From: Anaerolineae bacterium | Lineage (GTDB): Bacteria; Chloroflexota; Anaerolineae; Aggregatilineales; Aggregatilineaceae | Assembly (NCBI GenBank): GCA_016929355.1 | Contig: JAFGJA010000637.1 | Location: 1 to 23,927 of the forward strand | Direction of reading: 5' to 3' | DNA: 23,927 bases | Shown: positions 6,901 through 13,926 of the stretch, piece after piece | How positions within the stretch are numbered: the first letter of the stretch is position 1 | How the letters are laid out: each line of letters opens with the position of its first letter | The notes under the pieces: generated by a model | What the model was told of the DNA's origin: nothing | What the model saw: only the letters and a program-made list of their open reading frames with translations | The model's database searches: none | Program-made: the position numbers and the translations under genes

Positions 6901-8001
6901 ATGAATTTACATCAAGCAAAACGTCATATAATGAACGTTTCCAGCATCATGAGATTCTTAACGGCCCACAACCATCGTGCAATCTATCTCGGCTGGGTGG
7001 GGTATGGCAATTTGGGCGACGAAGCCCTCTATACCGCAATCCGCCAGCTTTTTGGCGATCGACTAACATTTTTTGCACCAAAATTCATCGGGAGCCGCTT
7101 AACATCGCTCGCACCAAACTTGCACATTGATGTTGTTTTTTTGGGCGGAGGCACTTTAATTGGACGAGAAAACATCAATATCCGTTTGCAATCCGCCTTC
7201 GATGCTTACCCTACAGCAACTTTCGTCGCAGTCGGGACCGGCGTTCTAGATTACACATTGTGGCAGTCGTTCGGCGCGACCATGAATACAACAAGTTGGC
7301 AAAAGACCTTAGATCGGTTTGATTTGCTCACCGTGCGCGGACCATTATCACTTAACCACTTGGCCCAAATGAATATACAGCACAAGGCGCGCATCACCGG
7401 CGATCCTGTGCTGTGGTTAGGCCGTGCAACAACACAAGTCAAACCAAAGAAGAAACGAGTCGGGCTGAATCTGGGACCATCAAGCGGCCTTATTCATGGG
7501 CGAGATGAAGCAGGTGTTGCACAGTTTGGCGCAAACCTACTGCGTCATCTTGAGCAGCAAGGGTGGGAAGTGACACTCTTTCCAATGATCCCAGAGGATG
7601 AAGCTTACCTGCAAGCAATAGTCACAGAAGCCAAAATCACATCCGTTCAATTTCATCGAAAGTATCACAATCTGACAGCCACGCTCGCCGCTCTCGAAAA
7701 ACAAGATGTATTTATCGGCGAAAAATTACATTCGGTGGTCCTGGCAAACTGCGTCCACATCCCTGCGATCATGTTAGAATATCGCACCAAGTGCCGAGAC
7801 TATATGATGTCAATGGACCAGGAGCACCTAACATTTCGAACCGATGAACTGGACGTTCACCGCATTTACGACACACTGTTTGCATTATACAATGAGAGTG
7901 AAGTGTACCAATCTCACCTTGCCAGCCGCATTCAATATTGGCAGCATCAATTGAAACAGACTGCCGACGATGTGCTCACGATTATGACTCATGAACACTA
8001 A
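6901..8001 (+). CDS. Polysaccharide pyruvyl transferase family protein (CsaB/WcaK-like)
   Basis: A 366-residue member of the polysaccharide pyruvyl transferase family, whose characterised members add pyruvate ketals from phosphoenolpyruvate to sugars of cell-surface polymers. The N-terminus has IYLGWVGYGNLGDEALYTAI (29-48), matching the family's G-x-x-N-x-GDE-A pattern. VVFLGGGTLIG (78-88), LLTVRGPLSLNHL, ITGDPVLWL and the C-terminal GEKLHSVVLANCVHIPAIML follow. ATG 6901 is four bases after the upstream stop but has no clear ribosome-binding site; ATG 6931 or 6949 are possible starts because the conserved part begins near residue 28. The end overlaps the next gene by 11 bases. The exact reaction is not certain, as relatives include enzymes of other function. 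Confidence 0.85.
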   Translation: MNLHQAKRHIMNVSSIMRFLTAHNHRAIYLGWVGYGNLGDEALYTAIRQLFGDRLTFFAPKFIGSRLTSLAPNLHIDVVFLGGGTLIGRENINIRLQSAFDAYPTATFVAVGTGVLDYTLWQSFGATMNTTSWQKTLDRFDLLTVRGPLSLNHLAQMNIQHKARITGDPVLWLGRATTQVKPKKKRVGLNLGPSSGLIHGRDEAGVAQFGANLLRHLEQQGWEVTLFPMIPEDEAYLQAIVTEAKITSVQFHRKYHNLTATLAALEKQDVFIGEKLHSVVLANCVHIPAIMLEYRTKCRDYMMSMDQEHLTFRTDELDVHRIYDTLFALYNESEVYQSHLASRIQYWQHQLKQTADDVLTIMTHEH

Positions 8002-9028
8002 TTCCCCTCTTGTCAGCGTCCTCATGCCCACCTACAACGTAGGGCAATATCTCGCTGAAACCATTGAGAGCATTCTAAACCAAACACTGTCCGATTTTGA
8101 ACTCATCGCCGTCAACGACGGATCTCACGATAATTCGCTGGATATTCTCACAGATTATGCCCAGCGCGAAACTCGGATTCGGGTATATACACAACCCAAT
8201 CAGGGTATCGCTACAACTCGCAATCGATGTTTGGATCTCGCCACCGGAAAATATATCGCATGGATGGACGCCGACGACATCGCCCTCCCCAAACGTCTAA
8301 AAAAACAAGTCGCGTTTATGGAAACCCATCCTCATATTGGGGGCAGCAGCGTTTGGCTCAAGACATTTGGCGCGGTGCGCGAGACGGTGTGGCGATACCC
8401 TACCGACGATAAAACCATGCGATCCTTACTAATTTTTCAACCGCCGTTAGTTTGTGCCGCAGCCATTTTACGGCGTGACCTTATTGAACAATTTAATTTA
8501 CGCTTTGATACAAGTTTTCGTGTCGCTGAAGATTATGACTTTTGGAGCAAGGTTGCCGAACACACACAGATAGCCAATCTACCCGAAGTCTTATATCTTT
8601 ACCGTGTGCATACCGCTCAAATCACCGAAAGACACAAACAAAATTTGCAGGAGTTGAGCTACCGTGTGCAGGCTCGCTACCTTGACCATTTACAGCTTCA
8701 GCTTACCCCAGACGAATTCAACACCCACTCAACCCTAAATAACACCCTTATCCCTGATCAACTGCGTACTCCCGAATTTATTGAAAAAGTGGATCAATGG
8801 TTGCAAAAGCTGCAAGCTGCGAATCAAGCAACCTCCATCTTCCCCGAACCAGCCTTTTCGAGCGTACTGGCACAACGATGGTTTCTGGCATGTCGCCAAC
8901 TCTCTCATTTGGGATGGTGGGCATGGCAGCGCTACTGGGAATCCTCCCTAAGTCAGCACTTTCATATTCGCTCTTTGAGCAAGGCAAAATTCTTTGTGTA
9001 TAGCGTGATTGGAAAACAAAAAGTATGA
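7991..9028 (+). CDS. Glycosyltransferase family 2 (GT-A fold)
   Basis: A 345-residue GT-A glycosyltransferase. The N-terminal nucleotide-sugar domain shows VSVLMPTYNVGQYLAETIES (8-27), FELIAVNDGSHDNSLDIL (36-53), NQGIATTRNRCLDLATGKYI (70-89) and the metal-binding DXD block WMDADD (91-96). A catalytic-base region follows in FRVAEDYDFWSKV. The C-terminal 120 residues are not conserved in any way I recognise and have no membrane helix, so it is likely cytoplasmic. The start overlaps the pyruvyl transferase-like gene by 11 bases and the end overlaps the next gene by four (ATGA), so it belongs firmly to the operon. Sugar specificity is unknown. Confidence 0.92.
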   Translation: MNTNSPLVSVLMPTYNVGQYLAETIESILNQTLSDFELIAVNDGSHDNSLDILTDYAQRETRIRVYTQPNQGIATTRNRCLDLATGKYIAWMDADDIALPKRLKKQVAFMETHPHIGGSSVWLKTFGAVRETVWRYPTDDKTMRSLLIFQPPLVCAAAILRRDLIEQFNLRFDTSFRVAEDYDFWSKVAEHTQIANLPEVLYLYRVHTAQITERHKQNLQELSYRVQARYLDHLQLQLTPDEFNTHSTLNNTLIPDQLRTPEFIEKVDQWLQKLQAANQATSIFPEPAFSSVLAQRWFLACRQLSHLGWWAWQRYWESSLSQHFHIRSLSKAKFFVYSVIGKQKV

Positions 9029-10314
9029 AAGTTCTATACCTGTCCACCTATGAACGCGAGGGGGGCGCAGCCCGCGCTGCACATCGACTATACACGGAAC
9101 TCAAGGCTCAAGGCGTTGACATGCAAATGCTAACGGTGCATAAGACCAGCCGCGATCCTGACGTAATACCTCTATTCAAAGCTGCTGACCCCGCCAAACA
9201 GTCACTGTGGGGGGTGATCAACCAAACACTATCACACTTGTTAATTTTTCTGGATCGCGCGCCACGCCAAATCTATCGCCAGCGAACCTTATTCGCCTGG
9301 AGTGTGGGGTGGTTGCCAACTCGTATTCCGCAACGTATCGCCCCCCTAAAACCGGATATTATACATTTGCACTGGGTTGGCGAGGGCTTCGTTCCCATCC
9401 GTGCGATCCGGTCATTTTCCGATCCTGTAGTCTGGACCTTCCATGATATGTGGGCATTCACCGGCGGCTGTCATTCAACGCTGGATTGCGCTCGCTACGA
9501 ACAAACTTGCGGCCAATGTCCTCATCTGGGATCGAACAGATCGCACGATCTCAGCCGATGGACCTGGCAGCATAAACAAAAACTATGGCGCGATATTCAC
9601 CTGACCATCATTACTCCTAGCCGGTGGATGGGCGATTGCGCGCGGTCAAGTTCCCTGCTGCGAAATGCAGACATTCGTGTCATCCCAAACGGAATAAACC
9701 TCAACCAGTATCGAGCTATTGACAAACACGTTGCACGCCAATTGCTCGGTCTCCCTCTCGACAAAAAAATCATCCTTTTCGGCGCAATAAACAGTACCAG
9801 CAGCCCAATAAAGGGATTCAACCACTTGCAGCCAGCGTTACAGCAAATGGCAGCCAGGACGGGATCGGATCGGTTCGAACTTGCCATTTTTGGCGCGCCA
9901 AAGCCACAAAACGAGCCTGATTTCGGCTTCAAAGCACATTATCTTGACCACATCCACGATGAACAAACAATCGTTGCGCTCTACTCAGCCTGCGATGTTT
10001 TTGTTGCGCCCTTCTTGCAGGATAATTTGTCGAATATGGTAATAGAATCGCTTGCGTGCAGTTTACCCTGTGTGGCATTTGCCAGTGGTGGAATGCCAGA
10101 CATGATCGATCATCAAACCAACGGGTATCTAGCAAAACCTTTTGAAATAGATGATCTAGCGGCTGGAATTACATGGGTTCTCTCCGATGAGCAGCGCTGG
10201 CAAACGCTATCAGCCCACGCACGCCAAACAGCCGAAATGAAATTCGACCTGTCAGCCAACGCCCAACGTTACAAAAACCTTTACTCGGAAATATTAGACC
10301 GCAAACCAACATAA
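9025..10314 (+). CDS. Glycosyltransferase family 4, cysteine-containing type (last gene of the operon)
   Basis: A 429-residue GT-B glycosyltransferase. It begins KVLYLSTYEREGGAARAAHR, the acceptor-side motif of this GT4 subgroup. IIHLHWVGEGFVPI, FHDMWAFTGGCHSTLDC and CGQCPHLGS follow. The four cysteines (149, 155, 162, 165) are a known mark of this subgroup and may bind a metal or stabilise a loop. The donor half has ITPSRWMGDCARSS, VIPNGINLNQY and the region VAPFLQDNLSNMVIESLACS. There the usual EX7E reads D333-X7-E341, with the first Glu replaced by Asp. The start overlaps the previous stop. A hairpin follows the stop codon. Confidence 0.9.
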   Translation: MKVLYLSTYEREGGAARAAHRLYTELKAQGVDMQMLTVHKTSRDPDVIPLFKAADPAKQSLWGVINQTLSHLLIFLDRAPRQIYRQRTLFAWSVGWLPTRIPQRIAPLKPDIIHLHWVGEGFVPIRAIRSFSDPVVWTFHDMWAFTGGCHSTLDCARYEQTCGQCPHLGSNRSHDLSRWTWQHKQKLWRDIHLTIITPSRWMGDCARSSSLLRNADIRVIPNGINLNQYRAIDKHVARQLLGLPLDKKIILFGAINSTSSPIKGFNHLQPALQQMAARTGSDRFELAIFGAPKPQNEPDFGFKAHYLDHIHDEQTIVALYSACDVFVAPFLQDNLSNMVIESLACSLPCVAFASGGMPDMIDHQTNGYLAKPFEIDDLAAGITWVLSDEQRWQTLSAHARQTAEMKFDLSANAQRYKNLYSEILDRKPT

Positions 10315-10329
10315 TTTGAGACACAAATC

Positions 10330-10359
10330 AGCCCGCCACCACAAATTGGTGAACGGGCT
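10330..10359. terminator. Hairpin between convergent genes, possible bidirectional terminator
   Basis: AGCCCG (10330-10335) pairs with CGGGCT (10354-10359). Inside, CACCA (10337-10341) pairs with TGGTG (10347-10351) around a 5-base loop. There are 11 base pairs in all, with a small internal bulge. Both neighbouring genes end here, one from each side. The T-rich tail is weak in both directions. Confidence 0.55.
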
Positions 10360-10399
10360 AATGATTGCTGCGCATCATGACAACAACCGCAAATGCCGT

Positions 10400-11674
10400 C
10401 TATGACATAATCGATTTGTAGAGTTCCTGTGTTTCAAGTTCGGGTGATTTACCCTCCCCTTTCAACTGTTCGACGAATTTCTGGTAATGAGCGGCGGCTT
10501 CGCTGCGGCGTCCTAGATTAGCATACAGTTGCATGATCTGGCGATGGATAGGTTCGTACCGATCATTTTCCTGCACGGCGCGCTGCAACAAACCAAGCGC
10601 GTGCTCCTGACGCCCCTCTTCCATCCGAATAGCCGCCATCTGGCTTAGCGCTTCGAGATAGCCCTTCTGATAATCAGCGCGGCGCTGCAAAATCCACTTG
10701 TCGCTGTGTCCCTGCAAGAACGGCCCACCATATAGATCAAACGCCTGCTGCCAAATCTCCGACTTATTCTCGGTATCTGGCGAACGGCCCGCCACCAATG
10801 CGCTCACGAAATGCATAATATCGTAGTACAGCGACACACGCGGATTCACACGATAGTACCCGTCTTCATGAACCAGCACATCAAAATCAAGAGCTTTGTG
10901 CAGCCGACGTTTAGTAACATGGAACACATTCACCGCCTGATCATTTTCCAGGTCCGGCCAGAACGCCTCGCAAATCTCCGAGCGCGTAACCACTGGGCGA
11001 TCCAACGCGAAGAAAAAGAGCAAACGCGGTAAATGCCCTTCCCAGGAATCGATCTGCTCACCATTCAGCAGCACATACCCCGGCCCCAAAGCATACACTT
11101 CAAGATGGAGATCGCCCCCCTCAGTCGGCATATTGTAGAAATTATCCGCCACCTGGATATCATCATCCAATAAAACGGCTTTTTTCTGCGCAATCAGGGA
11201 TACCCAGGGCAAACGCGGCAACCCGCGACTATTGATCACCAATTGACAGTGCGATGGAATCCGCAACGCAACCTGCTCAACAAATGCCTGAATATCATCC
11301 GCTTCATTGGTCCGATCATATTCATCCAAAATCAAAACAAGCGGCTCATTGCTCAGGTCGCTCAAATCAGCGACAAAAGCATTCAACAACGCCTCAATGC
11401 TATCTTCGTCTTCAAATTGAAGTTGATTGAGATAACGGCCAAAAGTCGGGTGTTGATTCGCCAAATCATGCGTAATGCCCGACAAAAATGCGCGAACATT
11501 AACATCATCCGGCCCCATAGCATAATAAAAGGTCTGCACATCTGGATCGCTCATCAATTGAGCCACCAACATCGAACGATAGCGACTGTCAGGATGGAGC
11601 AAGACAATGCTGGCATCAGCCGTCCGTTCTTTGAATGTTTGGTACGACGCCTCAATTAAACTGTTCAGCACCAT
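10400..11674 (-). CDS. STAND-like/BTAD transcriptional regulator with degenerate P-loop
   Basis: A 424-residue protein with three parts. Residues 1-170 look like the NTPase half of a MalT-type STAND regulator: Walker B is clear (LVLILDEYD, 112-120) and so is the sensor-like LVINSRGLPRLPW (145-157). The place for Walker A reads LLHPDSRYRSML and lacks the GK[ST] residues. Residues 190-275 form a winged helix of the SARP/OmpR type (VTRSEICEAFWPD, NVFHVTKRRLHKAL). Residues 285-424 are a bacterial transcriptional activator domain with TPR-like helices (ALGLLQRAVQENDRYEPIHR). ATG 11674 is preceded by AAGGAAC. Nucleotide binding is doubtful; DNA binding is plausible. Target genes are unknown, though the surface-polysaccharide operon is the convergent neighbour. 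Confidence 0.85.
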   Translation of the reverse strand: MVLNSLIEASYQTFKERTADASIVLLHPDSRYRSMLVAQLMSDPDVQTFYYAMGPDDVNVRAFLSGITHDLANQHPTFGRYLNQLQFEDEDSIEALLNAFVADLSDLSNEPLVLILDEYDRTNEADDIQAFVEQVALRIPSHCQLVINSRGLPRLPWVSLIAQKKAVLLDDDIQVADNFYNMPTEGGDLHLEVYALGPGYVLLNGEQIDSWEGHLPRLLFFFALDRPVVTRSEICEAFWPDLENDQAVNVFHVTKRRLHKALDFDVLVHEDGYYRVNPRVSLYYDIMHFVSALVAGRSPDTENKSEIWQQAFDLYGGPFLQGHSDKWILQRRADYQKGYLEALSQMAAIRMEEGRQEHALGLLQRAVQENDRYEPIHRQIMQLYANLGRRSEAAAHYQKFVEQLKGEGKSPELETQELYKSIMS

Positions 11675-11695
11675 TGGTATAGTTCCTTGTATTGT

Positions 11696-11712
11696 CTAAC
11701 AGAAAGAGTTAG
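11696..11712 (-). promoter_or_regulatory. Short inverted repeat at the predicted 5' end of the regulator mRNA
   Basis: CTAAC (11696-11700) and GTTAG (11708-11712) enclose seven bases. It overlaps the predicted transcription start and ends seven bases before the Shine-Dalgarno. It could be an operator or a weak 5' hairpin; five base pairs is little. Confidence 0.3.
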
Positions 11713-11716
11713 TCTT

Positions 11717-11745
11717 AGTATAATCGACTGAACTCGATAAGGCAA
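11717..11745 (-). promoter_or_regulatory. Promoter of the STAND-like/BTAD regulator
   Basis: On the minus strand TTGCCT (11745-11740) and TATACT (11722-11717) are exactly 17 bases apart. The predicted start near 11710 gives a leader of about 35 bases. Confidence 0.7.
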
Positions 11746-11885
11746 GCGCTAAGGAAAATGTATCTTTTGCTTACGAGATTCATTCCAGCGCCATTACACG
11801 GGCCTGCTAACGCGCATTATAGCAGCGCAAAGGCATAAATCTATATAGAATTTACAAAAAATATTGTATGCAATCCTAATTTGTG

Positions 11886-11915
11886 GTAACTTGTCAGTAA
11901 CTTAGGGTGTATAAT
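11886..11915 (+). promoter_or_regulatory. Pho-box-like direct repeat with -10 box ahead of the HhH gene
   Basis: GTAACTT occurs at 11886-11892 and again at 11897-11903, that is 7-base repeats with a 4-base spacer and an 11-base period. TATAAT follows at 11910-11915. No -35 box stands at 16-18 bases from it. This is the arrangement of promoters activated by PhoB/OmpR-type response regulators. The identity of the regulator is not known. Confidence 0.5.
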
Positions 11916-11961
11916 GGAAGCCAAGTTTTCCGGCAACCAATCATTAAAGCGAGTGGATTTT

Positions 11962-12390
11962 ATGTATAAAACAGCACGAAATATAGCAGTGCTTGGAACC
12001 GGGCTAGGGATTAGCGCCGTCGTGGGCTGGCTGTTCTTGCGCGAACACCGACGCAATCAGGCAGATGATGCTCCGGTCCTGATCAAGTCACAACTCCGCG
12101 CGGATGCAGTGGATATGCCAAATATTGTACTTCCACTCGACGCAATCGAAGATATTGAGCAAGAGAACCCAAGCACCACACCAGCTCAAGACGATTTGAC
12201 ACAAATCAACGATATTGGACCGCGCTTTGCCGAGGCGCTACACGCGATTGGGATCACGAATTACGCGCTGCTGGCTGCACAAACACCTGAAATATTGGCT
12301 GAAAAACTCTTGCCTTATGTCCGAGTTTCGGCCCAACGTATTCAGGATAAGAAGTGGATCACACAAGCCGCCAAACTCGCCAATCACTAG
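11962..12390 (+). CDS. Membrane-anchored helix-hairpin-helix protein
   Basis: A 142-residue protein. Residues 5-26 form one membrane helix (ARNIAVLGTGLGISAVVGWL) followed by the basic stop LREHRR, so the rest is probably cytoplasmic. A low-complexity acidic linker (about 34-78) leads to a helix-hairpin-helix pair at about 79-130, with LTQINDIGPRFAEALHAIGI and YALLAAQTPEILAEKL. The W at 132 and the AAKL ending match the usual close of this fold. Such domains bind DNA or proteins non-specifically. ATG 11962 has GAGTGG upstream. The in-frame ATG at 11914 lies within the -10 box, so it is less likely. It heads a run with DUF971, hpt and the nucleotidyltransferase. Confidence 0.75.
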   Translation: MYKTARNIAVLGTGLGISAVVGWLFLREHRRNQADDAPVLIKSQLRADAVDMPNIVLPLDAIEDIEQENPSTTPAQDDLTQINDIGPRFAEALHAIGITNYALLAAQTPEILAEKLLPYVRVSAQRIQDKKWITQAAKLANH

Positions 12391-12400
12391 GGAAGTCATT

Positions 12401-12739
12401 ATGAGCGCAATCACACCGACGAACATCACGCTAGAACAAAGCGCTGGCCTACTGATCATTGATTGGTCCGATGGCAAAACCTGCCGTTATCCGGTTGGAC
12501 CACTGCGCATGGCGTGTCCGTGTGTTGAATGTCGCGGCGGACATGAAAACATGGGCCGCCACACTGATCCTGATACTTTACTCGATCTCGTTCCGACCCA
12601 AGCTTATCAGGTTGAACGACTTGAACTGGTCGGCAATTACGCTTTGCAATTTTTCTGGGATGACGGCCATCACACGGGCATATACACCTGGGATTTCCTT
12701 TACCGACTGTGCCCAGAACAAGATTCAGATGCTTCATAA
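12401..12739 (+). CDS. DUF971 protein (GBBH-like N-terminal domain)
   Basis: A 112-residue single-domain DUF971 protein. Characteristic residues are the opening LLIIDWSDGKTCRYP, the metal-ligand-like cluster LRMACPCVECRGGHE with C39, C41 and C44, and the closing block GNYALQFFWDDGHHTGIYTWDFL. The same fold forms the small N-terminal domain of gamma-butyrobetaine hydroxylase. Stand-alone bacterial copies are often found near Mrp/ApbC iron-sulfur carriers, so a link to iron-sulfur metabolism has been suggested but is not proven. No Mrp gene is in this window. ATG 12401 has AGGGAAG upstream; there are 10 bases from the preceding stop. Confidence 0.9.
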   Translation: MSAITPTNITLEQSAGLLIIDWSDGKTCRYPVGPLRMACPCVECRGGHENMGRHTDPDTLLDLVPTQAYQVERLELVGNYALQFFWDDGHHTGIYTWDFLYRLCPEQDSDAS

Positions 12740-12753
12740 TATCCCACGATGCC

Positions 12754-13323
12754 ATGAGACAAAAACTGTTTGCCCTCACTGAACTCAACCATCTTCGACT
12801 AGAAGCTGTTCAGTTATTTGAACAATGCCTGACGCAAGGCGACCTATTGCCGATGATGGAATTCATTGAAAAGCAGATTGTGTATACCCCTCCCCGTCTG
12901 CAATTATTGCGCGACATTACCGACGATTTACAGCAACGCCTACTTTCATTGAAAGAATACCATTTTGATGTGCGCGAGCGCGTTGTCACCACCTTAGAAG
13001 AAAGCTATCATGTCAACCTGACTACGCTCGCGCCTCAAGCTAAACTAGATCGGTATCACCACCTGTCCCAGGACGAGATCATCGCCCATGTTCAGGCACA
13101 AAACCCATCGTTGAACGAAAAAGACTTAGCGTTGATTCGTAAGCTGGTCGATGCCTCACTACAAATGGCCGCGCAACTGCACAATGACATCCAACTCACC
13201 ACACAACTCTTCAACCTGGTATTAGACTGGACCGAAGGCATGAGCGTCACTTTGGCGCGCGAACAATGGCCGAACACAGCGCAATCCCCTTCTGAGGGAA
13301 CGGATACAACAAAACACCACTAA
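12754..13323 (+). CDS. Helical protein of unknown function
   Basis: A 189-residue, mainly alpha-helical soluble protein without any motif I recognise. It has Leu/Gln-rich amphipathic stretches (LRLEAVQLFEQCLTQGDLL; ITDDLQQRLLSLKEYHFDVR; LDASLQ-like KLVDASLQMAAQLHND) and a disordered Ser/Thr tail. ATG 12754 is chosen because the frame upstream runs into the DUF971 gene and the distance of 14 bases from its stop fits an operon; the ribosome-binding site is poor. It sits between DUF971 and hpt on the same strand. It has no membrane segment and no signal peptide. Probably a lineage-restricted gene. Confidence 0.65.
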   Translation: MRQKLFALTELNHLRLEAVQLFEQCLTQGDLLPMMEFIEKQIVYTPPRLQLLRDITDDLQQRLLSLKEYHFDVRERVVTTLEESYHVNLTTLAPQAKLDRYHHLSQDEIIAHVQAQNPSLNEKDLALIRKLVDASLQMAAQLHNDIQLTTQLFNLVLDWTEGMSVTLAREQWPNTAQSPSEGTDTTKHH

Positions 13324-13362
13324 CCCGGCCTCACCATTCATCCTACCTGACGAGGAACTTTA

Positions 13363-13923
13363 ATGAGCCAATCTTACGAAAAATATTTGCGGGAAGTCTT
13401 GATTGACACTGACACATTACAAACACGCATTACCGAACTTGGGCAGGAAATCAGCGCGGCTTACGCTGATACTGAAAATCTGCTGCTTATTTGTATTCTC
13501 AAGGGTGGTGTCATGTTTTTGACTGACCTGATGCGCTCACTAACCATCCCGCACACCATCGACTTCATGGCAATCTCAAGCTATGGAACCGGCGTCCGCG
13601 AATCATCAGGGCGCGTGCGGATCGATATGGATTTGAAACAGGATGTAGCCGGCAAACATTTGCTCATCGTTGAAGACATCATTGATAGTGGGCATACGCT
13701 CCAATACATTCTGAATCTACTCGATACCCGCGATCCGGCCAGTGTCCGCATCTGCACTTTATTAAGCAAACCCAGCCGCCGCCAGGTTCACATCGATGTG
13801 GATTTTGTGGGATTCGAGATTCCCGACAAATATGTCTTTGGCTACGGACTTGACCTGGACGAACACTACCGGAATTTACCTTTTATCGCCGTGTGCAACA
13901 CTGATGCGCTCACCGGAGAATAG
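13363..13923 (+). CDS. hpt: Hypoxanthine phosphoribosyltransferase
   Basis: A 186-residue purine-salvage enzyme that joins hypoxanthine or guanine to PRPP to give IMP or GMP. All family blocks are visible: the cis-peptide loop LKGGVMFLTDL (46-56), the flexible-loop signature SSYGTG (72-77), the PRPP-binding loop LLIVEDIIDSGHTL (100-113), and the base-contacting IPDKYVFGYGLDLDEHYRNL with K156. The length is as usual for bacterial Hpt. ATG 13363 is preceded by GAGGAA. The next gene starts three bases after its stop, so its own ribosome-binding site lies inside the end of hpt and the two are coupled. In many bacteria hpt sits beside tilS and ftsH; here ftsH is 5 kb away. Confidence 0.95.
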   Translation: MSQSYEKYLREVLIDTDTLQTRITELGQEISAAYADTENLLLICILKGGVMFLTDLMRSLTIPHTIDFMAISSYGTGVRESSGRVRIDMDLKQDVAGKHLLIVEDIIDSGHTLQYILNLLDTRDPASVRICTLLSKPSRRQVHIDVDFVGFEIPDKYVFGYGLDLDEHYRNLPFIAVCNTDALTGE

Positions 13924-13926
13924 CCG

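Noticed and set aside
11243..11659. 138-codon open frame on the plus strand
   Set aside because: It is antisense to the STAND-like/BTAD gene; there is no ribosome-binding site and no domain.
11914..11961. ATG 11914 as start of the helix-hairpin-helix protein
   Set aside because: This ATG lies inside the TATAAT box; the added 16 residues carry no feature and the membrane helix starts naturally after ATG 11962.
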